From: CAVQWT01 sp963717705
Lineage (GTDB): Bacteria; Pseudomonadota; Gammaproteobacteria; Burkholderiales; Casimicrobiaceae
Assembly (NCBI GenBank): GCA_963717705.1
Contig: CAVQWT010000005.1
Span: 372,001 to 436,000 of the forward strand
Direction: 5' to 3'
DNA length: 64,000 nucleotides
The position numbers and the translations under genes are program-made. Within the stretch, counting starts at the first letter, position 1, and the number at the start of each line of letters is the position of its first letter. Of this stretch, positions 54,875 to 64,000 are shown one piece after another. The notes below the pieces were generated by a model. That model had not been told where the DNA came from, made no database searches, and saw only the letters and a program-made list of their open reading frames with translations.

Positions 54875-56266
54875 TCAGCGTTGCGGCGCTCGCGGCGCCG
54901 GCGGCGCGACCGGCGAGGCCGGCCGCAGGTAATGGCGCCACGTGACGGCGACGCACGAGACGTAGAACAGAAGGAACAGCCACAGCGCCGCAGTCGTGGC
55001 GCCGGTGAGCTCGACGGCGGTGCCGTAGGCCTTGGGAATGACGAACGCGCCAAGCGCGGCGATCGCCGATGCGAAGCCGAGCGCCGCGGCGCCCTCGACC
55101 GCGGCGGCCCGGGCGACCTCGCCGGTCCCGCTGCCGTGCGGCGCCTGAGCGCGCCGCCGCGCCGCGAACACCGCCGGAATCAGCTGGAACACGGCGCCGT
55201 TGCCGATGCCGCTGGCGACGAACAGCACCCCGAACAGCGCCAGGAACGGCGCCAGCCGGGCGCCGGGGCCGGCCAGCGCGATCAGGCCGGCGACCGCCGC
55301 GCCCATCGCGGCGAAGCACGCCAGCGCCACGCGCGCGCCTCCTGCGCGGTCGGCCAGCCAGCCGCCCAGCGGACGCATCAGCGCCGCCGCGAGCGGCCCG
55401 GCGAAGGCGAAGCCCGCGACGTCGACACCCGCGAAATCGGTCGTGACCAGCAGCGGAAAGCCCGCGGCGAAGCCGATGAACGAACCGAAGCTGCCCAGGT
55501 AGAGCCACGCCAGCAGCCAGGTGTCGGGACGGGCGACCACCGCCGCCTGCTCGTCGATCGACGCGCGGATCGGGGCGAGGTCGTCCATCCAGCGCCACGC
55601 CAGCGCGGCGACCACGAGAATCGGGAGCACGAACACGAGGCCCGCGTTCTGCAGCCACACCGGGTGCGCAGCCGGGCCGTCGTGCCAGGGCTGCGGCGCG
55701 CCGCCGAGGGCGCCGAACAGCGCCGACGCGACGACCAGTGGCAGCGCGAACTGCGCCAGCGGGACCCCGAGGTTGCCCAGGCCCGCATTCGTCCCCAGCG
55801 CGGTGCCCTTGCGCTCCGCCGGGTAGAAGAAGCTGATGTTCGCCATGCTCGACGCGAAGTTGCCGCCGCCGATGCCGCACGCGAGCGCAAGCAGCAGGAA
55901 CGTCGGATACGCGGTGCCCGGATCGCGGACGGCGATGGCGAAGCCGACCGTCGGCACCAGCAGCAGCAGCGTCGACAGCACCGTCCAGGTGCGCCCGCCG
56001 ACCAGCGGCACGGCGAATGCGAACAGGAAGCGCAGCGTCGCGCCGGCGAGCCCCGGCGCCGCCACCAGCCAGAACAGCTGGCTGGTGGTGAAGCGGAAGC
56101 CGGCGTGCGGCAGCAGTGCCGCCAGAGTGCTCCACATCATCCACACCGCGAACGCCAGCACCAGCGCCGCGACCGACACCGCCAGGTTGCGACGCGCGAC
56201 CCGCTCCCCCTCCGTCTGCCAGAAGAAGGGGTTGTCGGGTTCCCAGCGGGCGAGCTGCACGATCAT
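54875..56266 (-). CDS. narK: Nitrate/nitrite transporter, third narK-type gene
   Basis: A 463-residue 12-helix MFS transporter of the nitrate/nitrite porter family. The nitrate signature G-x-G-G-G-N-F-A-x-S-M-x-N-I is visible in CGIGGGNFASSMANISFFYP, with a second in FGVLFVASGIGNGAVFQLIP. It is shorter than its neighbour and differs most in the loop around residue 380 (ARRRAQAPHGSGTGEVARAA), so it is an independent copy, not a recent duplicate. It lies directly before narG. Confidence 0.9.
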   Translation of the reverse strand: MIVQLARWEPDNPFFWQTEGERVARRNLAVSVAALVLAFAVWMMWSTLAALLPHAGFRFTTSQLFWLVAAPGLAGATLRFLFAFAVPLVGGRTWTVLSTLLLLVPTVGFAIAVRDPGTAYPTFLLLALACGIGGGNFASSMANISFFYPAERKGTALGTNAGLGNLGVPLAQFALPLVVASALFGALGGAPQPWHDGPAAHPVWLQNAGLVFVLPILVVAALAWRWMDDLAPIRASIDEQAAVVARPDTWLLAWLYLGSFGSFIGFAAGFPLLVTTDFAGVDVAGFAFAGPLAAALMRPLGGWLADRAGGARVALACFAAMGAAVAGLIALAGPGARLAPFLALFGVLFVASGIGNGAVFQLIPAVFAARRRAQAPHGSGTGEVARAAAVEGAAALGFASAIAALGAFVIPKAYGTAVELTGATTAALWLFLLFYVSCVAVTWRHYLRPASPVAPPAPRAPQR

Positions 56267-56288
56267 GGACGGAGCCGGATGCGCCCGT

Positions 56289-57941
56289 TCACGGGTTCTT
56301 CACGTACGCGTTGCGGCGCAGGTAGAACCACCAGTTGAGGACCAGGCACAGCGCGTAGAAGATCGCGAAGCCGTACATCGCGTACTGCGGCGTGCCGGCC
56401 TTGATCTGCTCGCCGATCACCAGCGGCGCGACGAACGAGCCGTAGGCCGCGACCGCCGACGTCCAGCCCAGCACCGGGCCGGCCTGCACGCGGTCGTAGA
56501 TGACGCCGATGGTGCGGAAGGTCGAGCCGTTGCCGATGCCCGACGCCGCGAACAGCAGGATGAACAGCGCCAGGAACGGCATGAAGTACTGCTCGGGCGT
56601 AGCCGACGCGTACGCGAGCATCATCACGTAGCCCACGGCGACCGAGGCGATCACCATCACGATCGAGATGACCTGGGTGACGATCGAGCCCCCGACCTTG
56701 TCGGAGATCCAGCCGCCGACCGGCCGGATCAGGGCGCCGACGAACGGGCCGATCCACGCATAGGTCAGCGCCGACGGCGCGTTGGGGTTCGGCAGGTGCT
56801 TGAGCACGCCCGCCGCGTCGACCGCGTGGCTCTGGCCGAAGATGACGGTGATCGCCAGCGGCAGCGCATTCGAGAATCCGATGAACGAGCCGAAGGTGAC
56901 GATGTAGAGCGCCGTCATCGACCAGGTGTGCTTGTCGCGGAAGATCGCGAACTGCTTCTCGAGGTTCGGCTTCATCTCGCCGAACGCGACCAGCTTCATC
57001 GCCAGCAGCGTGCCGACGATGATCAGCGGCATCGCCACCCACATGTTGAGCAGCCCCAGCCCGGTCGGCTTCGGCAGGTACAGGTACAGGCCGATCGCGG
57101 CGGTGACCATCGCCACGCCGTAGAGCAGCAGGATCTTGAAGAACGCCTTGGCCGTCGATCCGATGTTCGGCGAGATCGGCGTCAGGTTGTTCATGCCGAA
57201 GAATCCCGCGAACGCGAGCGGCACCAGCAGCACCAGCCAGATGAACCCGGCGTTCTGGATGAACGTCGGCGTCCCGGCCGGGATCTTGCCGATCAGCGTT
57301 CCCGAGGGCTTGATCAGCGTCATCGCGTCGCCGCCGAACGCGCCGAACACCGCGGTGGTCATCACCAGCGGGATCAGGATCTGCATGGTGGTGACGCCGA
57401 AGTTGCCGAGGCCCGCGTTGATTCCCAGCGCGGTGCCCTGCTGCCGCTTCGGGAAGAACGTGTTGATGTTCGACATCGAGCACGCGAAGTTGCCGCCGCC
57501 GATGCCCGACAGCAGGGCCAGGAACTGGAACACCCACAGCGGCGTCGTCTTGTCCTGCAGCGCGAGGCCGGTACCGAGCGCCGGGATCATCAGCAGCGCC
57601 GTGGTCAGGAACACCGTGTTGCGCCCGCCGGCCAGCCGGATGAAGAACGAAGCCGGGATGCGCAGCGTCGCGCCCGACAGCCCAGAGATCGCCGCCAGCG
57701 TGAACAGCTCCGGCTGCGTGAACGGGAACCCGAGGTTCTGCATCTGGACGGTGATGATTCCCCACATCACCCAGACGGCAAAGCCGCAGAGCAGGCTCGG
57801 CACCGAGATCCAGAGGTTGCGGTTGGCGACGCGGCGCCCGGTCGATGCCCAGAACTCGGCGTCCTCGGGCCGCCAGTCGGCGATGTCGACCGAGCTCGTG
57901 GCCTTCGGCGGCGCCGCTTTGGCGGCGGGTGTCGTGTTCAT
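56289..57941 (-). CDS. narK2: Nitrate/nitrite antiporter NarK, type 2
   Basis: A 550-residue, 12-helix porter that fits the nitrite-nitrate exchanger type. It has LLSGIGGGNFACSMSNINTF and LFAASGIGNGSTFRTIGVIY, the two nitrate-porter signatures, and IADWRPEDAEFWASTGRRVA in the N-terminal cytosolic lead. The extra length comes from a long loop around residues ~220-290 and an N-terminal Ala/Pro tail. It lies 36 bp after narK1 and 22 bp before the third porter. Confidence 0.92.
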   Translation of the reverse strand: MNTTPAAKAAPPKATSSVDIADWRPEDAEFWASTGRRVANRNLWISVPSLLCGFAVWVMWGIITVQMQNLGFPFTQPELFTLAAISGLSGATLRIPASFFIRLAGGRNTVFLTTALLMIPALGTGLALQDKTTPLWVFQFLALLSGIGGGNFACSMSNINTFFPKRQQGTALGINAGLGNFGVTTMQILIPLVMTTAVFGAFGGDAMTLIKPSGTLIGKIPAGTPTFIQNAGFIWLVLLVPLAFAGFFGMNNLTPISPNIGSTAKAFFKILLLYGVAMVTAAIGLYLYLPKPTGLGLLNMWVAMPLIIVGTLLAMKLVAFGEMKPNLEKQFAIFRDKHTWSMTALYIVTFGSFIGFSNALPLAITVIFGQSHAVDAAGVLKHLPNPNAPSALTYAWIGPFVGALIRPVGGWISDKVGGSIVTQVISIVMVIASVAVGYVMMLAYASATPEQYFMPFLALFILLFAASGIGNGSTFRTIGVIYDRVQAGPVLGWTSAVAAYGSFVAPLVIGEQIKAGTPQYAMYGFAIFYALCLVLNWWFYLRRNAYVKNP

Positions 57942-57977
57942 CCTGTTTTCTCCCCTTGCAGCGGTTGGCGCGCGCGG

Positions 57978-59240
57978 TCAGCCGCGCAGGCTGAACTTCT
58001 TCGAGCGCGGGCCCATGACTTCGGAACGGCGCACTTCGGTCCAGTACATCCAGATCAGCGAGACCCAGACCACGGCGTAGAGCAGCATGAACGCGCTCGA
58101 GCGGATGCCGGTCAGGTCCATCAGGATCCCGAACATGATCGGCAGCAGGAAGCCGCCGAGACCGCCGGCGAGGCCGACGATGCCCGAGACGACGCCGATG
58201 TTGGTCGGGAACTCGTCGGAGATGTACTTGAACACCGACGCCTTGCCGAACGCCCAGGCGATGCCCATGATGAACATCAGCGCGGTGAACACCCAGACGT
58301 TGAGCCCGACGTGGAAGGTCTTCGGGCCCTCGGTCGTCGCGATGGTCATGTCGGTCTGCGGATACGACAGCAGGAACAGGCAGATCCAGCTGACCCACAG
58401 CACCCACCAGGTGACGGTGTGCGCGCCCCACTTGTCCGACATCCAGCCGCCGATCGCGCGCAGCACGCCGCCGGGCAGCGAGAAGGCGGCAGCCAGCAGC
58501 GCCGCCATCTGCAGCGACATGCCGTACTCGCCGACGTAGTACTGCGTCATCCACAGCGCCAGCGCGACGTAGCCGCCGAAGACGATCGAGTAGTACTGCG
58601 AGTACTTCCACACCCGGGGGTCGCGCAGCGCGGCCAGCTGCTGGCGCCAGGTGATGTGCGAGCCGACGAGATGCTTGGGGTCCGAGGCGCTGAACAGCCA
58701 GAACAGCACGACGGTGCCCAGCATCACGGCGGCGTAGACCTGCGGGACCGCGGTCCAGCCGAAGCCCAGGATGATGGCCGGCGCGATGAACTTGTTGACC
58801 GCGGAACCCGAGTTGCCGGCGCCGTAGATGCCCATCGCCAGGCCCTGCTGCTTGCGCTCGAACCAGCGGGCGACGTAGGGCGTGCCGACCGAGAACGAGC
58901 CGCCGGCGAGGCCGACGAACAGCCCCAGCACCAGGAAGTGCCAGTACGCCGTCGCGTACGACATCATCCAGATCGGGATGATCGTGCACGCCATCAGCAG
59001 CGTCATCACGATGCGGCCGCCGTACTTGTCCGTCCACATGCCCAGCGGCACCCGGATCAGCGAACCGGTGAGGACCGGCGTGGCGGTAAGGATGCCGAAC
59101 TCGGTGGAGTTGAGGTTGAGCGTCTTGCGGATCGGCACGCCGATCACGCCGAACATCAGCCAGACCATGAAGCAGACGGTGAATGCCAGCGTGCTGACGA
59201 TCAGCACGGACCACGCCTGCGCCTTGTGAGACTTCGCCAT
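57978..59240 (-). CDS. narK1: Nitrate/nitrite porter NarK, type 1
   Basis: A 420-residue 12-helix MFS porter, the first gene of the narK1-narK2-narK-narGHJI array. GLAGGSFSVGTPYVARWFER and VGLAGGLGGFLLPIMFGILM match type 1 (nitrate/proton symport) porters, and GIYGAGNSGSAVNKFIAPAI is a further family marker. The ATG at 59240 opens MAKSHKAQAWSVLIVSTLAF; longer frames upstream lack support. It probably supplies nitrate to start respiration before nitrite for exchange has built up. Confidence 0.92.
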   Translation of the reverse strand: MAKSHKAQAWSVLIVSTLAFTVCFMVWLMFGVIGVPIRKTLNLNSTEFGILTATPVLTGSLIRVPLGMWTDKYGGRIVMTLLMACTIIPIWMMSYATAYWHFLVLGLFVGLAGGSFSVGTPYVARWFERKQQGLAMGIYGAGNSGSAVNKFIAPAIILGFGWTAVPQVYAAVMLGTVVLFWLFSASDPKHLVGSHITWRQQLAALRDPRVWKYSQYYSIVFGGYVALALWMTQYYVGEYGMSLQMAALLAAAFSLPGGVLRAIGGWMSDKWGAHTVTWWVLWVSWICLFLLSYPQTDMTIATTEGPKTFHVGLNVWVFTALMFIMGIAWAFGKASVFKYISDEFPTNIGVVSGIVGLAGGLGGFLLPIMFGILMDLTGIRSSAFMLLYAVVWVSLIWMYWTEVRRSEVMGPRSKKFSLRG

Positions 59241-59338
59241 GTTGGATCCCCCGTTCGGCCCTTTTGCAACCTGCGGCCATTCTGGGCGGGGTGCCCGCGC
59301 GGCGGCATTCCCCACCCGGGGGTCTGCGACACGGCAGA

Positions 59339-59360
59339 CGGCGGATGCCGGCATCCGCCG
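59339..59360. promoter_or_regulatory. Perfect 22-bp palindrome upstream of narK1
   Basis: CGGCGGATGCCGGCATCCGCCG equals its own complement. It lies 99 bp before the narK1 ATG and 156 bp after narL. There is no T-run on either side, so a simple terminator is unlikely. Candidate operator or mRNA hairpin. Confidence 0.5.
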
Positions 59361-59515
59361 AAAGGACTATGCGGACGGCCAGCGGGGTGCCCGGAGGGAC
59401 GGGCAGCAACGCGGCGATACCGGCCGCGCATGCCGCGCGCGGCCGGCGCGCGCCCCGTGGAGGGAACGGTCAGCGATGACGCGGGCGGCTGATGCCCGCC
59501 GCGTGGCGGCGCCGG

Positions 59516-60196
59516 TCAGGGCCTGGCGGCGAGGCCGTGCTCGATCGCCCAGACGGCGACCTGCACGCGGCTGGACAGGTCGAGCTTGCGCAGGATGTGC
59601 TGGACGTGGATCTTGACCGTGCTCTCGGCGATGTCGAGCTCGCGCGCGATTTCCTTGTTGCTCGTCCCGCGCGCGAGGCAGGCGATGATCTCGCGCTCGC
59701 GCGGGCTCAGCGCCGGACCGGCCGCCGGCGACGCGCCGCCGCGCACTTCGCGCAGCAGCTTGCCGGTCATCTCCGGCGACATCACCGAGTCGCCATCGGC
59801 GGCGCGACGGATCGACGCGACCAGGAAGTCGCTGTCGATGTTCTTGAGCAGGTAGCCGAGCGCGCCGGCGCGCAGGCAGGCCATCAGGTCGTCCGGCTCC
59901 TCGGACACGGTCAGCATGACGACGTGCGCGCCCGGCGCGTCCTTGAGGATCGCCTGCGTCGCCTCGAGGCCGGTGATGCCCGGCATGTGCAGGTCGAGCA
60001 GCACGACGTCCGGCCGCTCGGCCGCGACGACGCGGATGCCCTCGAAGCCGTCGGCTGCCTCGCCGACGATGTCGAAGTCCGCCACCCGCGCGAGCAGCGC
60101 GGTGATGCCGCGCCGGAACAGCGTGTGGTCGTCGACGACGACGATCCGGATGCGGCGATCGGCGGTCGCTGGCGGCGGCGTCTGGCCGGGCGTCAT
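59516..60196 (-). CDS. narL: Nitrate/nitrite response regulator NarL
   Basis: A 226-residue two-component regulator. The receiver has the acidic pair at IRIVVVDDHTLFRRG, phosphoacceptor D68 in DVVLLDLHMPGITGLEA, and the conserved Lys in ALGYLLKNIDSDFL. The LuxR-type helix-turn-helix follows: LSPREREIIACLARGTSNKE and IAESTVKIHVQHILRKLDLS. It lies 4 bp after the sensor gene, and its targets likely include the nar genes downstream. Confidence 0.95.
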   Translation of the reverse strand: MTPGQTPPPATADRRIRIVVVDDHTLFRRGITALLARVADFDIVGEAADGFEGIRVVAAERPDVVLLDLHMPGITGLEATQAILKDAPGAHVVMLTVSEEPDDLMACLRAGALGYLLKNIDSDFLVASIRRAADGDSVMSPEMTGKLLREVRGGASPAAGPALSPREREIIACLARGTSNKEIARELDIAESTVKIHVQHILRKLDLSSRVQVAVWAIEHGLAARP

Positions 60197-60200
60197 CGCT

Positions 60201-62126
60201 TCAGGCCGCCTCGCGCTGCGCCACCGGCAGCGTCAGCACGACCTCCGTGCCGCCGCCCGGGCGCGAGCTAACCCGCACCTCGCCGCCGATCCGCGCCGCG
60301 CGTTCGCGCATGATGCGCAGCCCCACGTGGTCGGCGGTGTCCGCCGGCGCCGCCGCGGGATCGAAGCCGCGGCCGTCGTCGCGGACGACGAACCGGTAGC
60401 CGGGCCCGCGCGCGAGCTCGACGTCGACCCGCGAAGCCCCGGCGTGCTTGCGGACGTTGGACAGCGCCTCCTGCACGATGTGCATCGCCTGCAGCTGCGT
60501 GTCGGGCGCCAGCGGCACCGTCGCGCCGCTCGCGTGCAGCTCCGCCGGTATCCCCGTCTGGTGCTGGAACTTCGCCAGCATCGTGCGGATGCCGTGCTCG
60601 ACGTCGCCTTCGCCGGTGCGGGTGCGGAAGTGCACCAGCAGCTCGCGCACGTCGGCGTAGGACTCCTGGACGCCGGCCTGGATCTCCTCCAGCACCCGCG
60701 CGGCCTCATCGGCTTCCTGCGCCGTCAGCGCTTTGCGCAGCATCTGCACCTGCAGGTTCAGGAACGCGAGCGCCTGGGCGATCGAATCGTGCAGCTCCTG
60801 CGCGAGCAGGTTGCGCTCCTCGGCGATCGCGAGCTCGCGCTCGCTGGAGACGAGGCGCAGGCTCTCGATGGCGACCCCGAGGTGCTGGCCGAGGCTGTCC
60901 AGCATGTGCCGCTCCTCGCTGCCGATGTCGCGCGGCTCGCGATGGAACAGGTTGTACACGCCCAGCACCTGGTGCTGCGCGGCGATCGGGTACGCCGAGA
61001 CCAGCGCGAAGCCCGCCTCGCGGCAGTGCGGCAGCGTCATCGTGATCGGGCTGCGCTTCGCGCCGAGCACGTGGACGATGCCCATGCTCTTGGCCGCCGC
61101 CTCGCCGCATGCGCACTCGCCGCGCTGCAGGCAATGCTCCTTGGCGGCGAAGCTAGCCGGCAGCCCCTCCTCGACGAAGAGGTGGAGCGTCTCGCCGTCG
61201 CGCGCGACCAGCCGTACCGCGCCCGCAGTGGCGCCGGTCGTCACCAGCAGCCGGCGCAGGAACCCGCGGCACAGCTCCTCCTGCGTGTTCGGCGCGTTGA
61301 GGAAGGCCGTCATGTCGTACAGCGTGGCCAGGCGCGCGTTCTGGTCCGCGAGCGACCGCGTCTTCTCGGCGACCCGGCCCTCGAGCAGCCTGTACGATTC
61401 CTCGAGGTGGGCGGCCATGTGGTTGAAGCCCTCGGCCAGCGCGCCGAACTCGTCCTTCGACTGCACCGGAACCCGGGTGGCGAAATCACCCTCGGCCATC
61501 CGACGCAGGCCGTCCTCGATCTGGTGCACCGGCCGGATGATGAACAGGAACGACAGGTAGATCAGCGCCAGCGCACCGACGATCGCCAGTGCGACCAGCG
61601 CCAGCTGGATCGTGCGCAGCAGCGACGTCGTCCGCGTGATGTCCTGCTCCAGCGTGGCCACGAAGGCGTTGACCTCGCCGACGAAGCGCTCGATGCGCGC
61701 GCGCGACAGCGCCTGCGGGTCGCCGGCCGCGGCGCGCTCGAGTGCCGGCTTCAGCACCGCCCATTCGCGGTCGAACACCGCGAACTGCGCGGCGATCGCA
61801 TCGGTCTTGGGCACGAACAGCGGCCGGCCGGGGTCGCCGTGCCGCAACGTCGCTACGACGTCGTCGAACGCCGCGATGTCGCGGGTGATCGCCGGGCCGT
61901 TGCCGGATGGCGCGGACGTGCGCGCGAGTTCCTCGGTCAGGTAGGCGAGGCGGTACGTCCGCATCCGCAGGCTGCCGGCGTCGTTGATCGCCGCGGCGCT
62001 GCCCTCGAGCCGCCAGGAAACCACCAGCGTCAGCCCGATCGAGATCAGCGCGACGGCCAGGAAGATGACCTGGATGCCGACCAGCTTGGCCGACAGTTTC
62101 TGGGGAGGACGCAGCGCGGGAGGCAT
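60201..62126 (-). CDS. narX: Nitrate/nitrite sensor histidine kinase NarX
   Basis: A 641-residue sensor. Membrane helices at ~15-38 and ~172-196 enclose a periplasmic domain with the ligand-binding P-box AGSLRMRTYRLAYL (residues 50-63), nearly identical in pattern to E. coli NarX. A HAMP region (~197-250), then a GAF-like central module with the cysteines seen in NarX: C332, C338 and C340 in HCLQRGECAC and C368 in LPHCREAG. The kinase H-box is AEERNLLAQELHDSIAQALA with H446, and the ATPase boxes are RDDGRGFDP and RPGGGTEVVL. The ATG at 62126 is the best start, though no strong ribosome-binding site is seen. Confidence 0.93.
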   Translation of the reverse strand: MPPALRPPQKLSAKLVGIQVIFLAVALISIGLTLVVSWRLEGSAAAINDAGSLRMRTYRLAYLTEELARTSAPSGNGPAITRDIAAFDDVVATLRHGDPGRPLFVPKTDAIAAQFAVFDREWAVLKPALERAAAGDPQALSRARIERFVGEVNAFVATLEQDITRTTSLLRTIQLALVALAIVGALALIYLSFLFIIRPVHQIEDGLRRMAEGDFATRVPVQSKDEFGALAEGFNHMAAHLEESYRLLEGRVAEKTRSLADQNARLATLYDMTAFLNAPNTQEELCRGFLRRLLVTTGATAGAVRLVARDGETLHLFVEEGLPASFAAKEHCLQRGECACGEAAAKSMGIVHVLGAKRSPITMTLPHCREAGFALVSAYPIAAQHQVLGVYNLFHREPRDIGSEERHMLDSLGQHLGVAIESLRLVSSERELAIAEERNLLAQELHDSIAQALAFLNLQVQMLRKALTAQEADEAARVLEEIQAGVQESYADVRELLVHFRTRTGEGDVEHGIRTMLAKFQHQTGIPAELHASGATVPLAPDTQLQAMHIVQEALSNVRKHAGASRVDVELARGPGYRFVVRDDGRGFDPAAAPADTADHVGLRIMRERAARIGGEVRVSSRPGGGTEVVLTLPVAQREAA

Positions 62127-62198
62127 GGGAGGAGGCTGGAATGCGGCGCCAGGCGCCGGACCATGGGACAGAATGCCGCATCGGGCCGGTCCCGTGGC

Positions 62199-62208
62199 TT
62201 GATCCGCG

Positions 62209-62212
<4 letters not shown>
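62199..62212. promoter_or_regulatory. FNR-like box upstream of narX, overlapping the recQ stop codon
   Basis: TTGATCCGCGTCAA fits TTGAT-N4-ATCAA with one mismatch, centred about 80 bp before the narX ATG at 62126. The last bases of recQ, including its TGA, fall inside the box. Confidence 0.5.

Positions 62213-64000
<1,788 letters not shown>

Noticed and set aside
50902..54945. 1347-codon plus-strand frame opposite narG and narH
   Set aside because: The product is a monotonous Arg/Val/Asp/His-rich shadow; narG and narH on the minus strand have every expected motif.
55836..59492. 1218-codon plus-strand frame opposite the narK genes
   Set aside because: Shadow of three clear MFS genes; no domain and no start region.

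Overview
The window is high-GC DNA (roughly two-thirds G+C by eye) that reads as the chromosome of a betaproteobacterium. Supporting neighbourhoods are trxA-rho followed by rpmE, obgE-proB with rppH, tsaB-rimI-uracil-DNA glycosylase, rsxB-nth and hldD next to a ComEA-like gene. I cannot fix the family or genus. A complete membrane-bound nitrate reductase locus with its own NarX/NarL pair points to a facultative nitrate respirer.

Layout. 1-4.4 kb: two outer-membrane barrel-like proteins, a LysR regulator and an MFS exporter. 4.4-15.8 kb: housekeeping genes, namely a ComEA-like protein with a repetitive Ala/Lys tail, hldD, alr, lplT, a lemA/TPM-domain cluster, uracil-DNA glycosylase, rimI, tsaB, rlmD and a Bax-inhibitor-1/YccA membrane protein. 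16.0-21.6 kb: an accessory region. It starts with a 2.3-kb islet inserted in a tRNA-Ser(UGA) gene: a 44-nt copy of the tRNA 5' half lies on the left and the complete tRNA on the right. The islet carries a secreted protein of unknown function, an IS91-like transposase relic and a tyrosine-integrase relic whose stop codon is the tRNA anticodon. Beyond the tRNA lie a lower-GC HAF-repeat protein with an IPTL-CTERM-like tail, a pair of GGGGGTAACT repeats, and a secreted beta-helix protein.

21.7-36 kb: a GspE/PilB-type ATPase, pncB, an MFS transporter whose start region carries a large dyad, a histidine phosphatase, corA preceded by eight GTGGC units, a cation-diffusion facilitator, an acyltransferase, an rsxB-TPR-nth-DUF1841 operon, a haem-domain lipoprotein behind two FNR-like boxes, a PadR regulator, two small cytochromes c and the 7Fe ferredoxin fdxA. 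36-46.6 kb: trxA, rho with a long C-rich leader, two genes of unknown or weakly known function on the opposite strand, rpmE, an ArnT-like glycosyltransferase, obgE, proB, a Yip1-family protein and rppH.

46.7-64 kb: the nitrate respiration locus on the minus strand. In transcription order it is narX, narL, three narK-type transporters, narG, narH, narJ, narI, a PpiC-type prolyl isomerase with an apparent frameshift, and a beta-carbonic anhydrase. A partial recQ precedes narX, and an FNR-like box overlaps the recQ stop codon. NarX/NarL would sense nitrate or nitrite, the NarKs would move nitrate in and nitrite out, and NarGHI would reduce nitrate with quinol electrons. The haem-domain lipoprotein and cytochromes 12 kb away may belong to the same anaerobic regulon, because the same FNR-like sequence precedes the haem gene.

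The observations most worth following are the tRNA islet with its stop codon in the anticodon, the C-rich rho leader as a candidate autoregulatory rut site, the FNR-like boxes, the three-narK array ending in a carbonic anhydrase, and the two undescribed genes between rho and rpmE.
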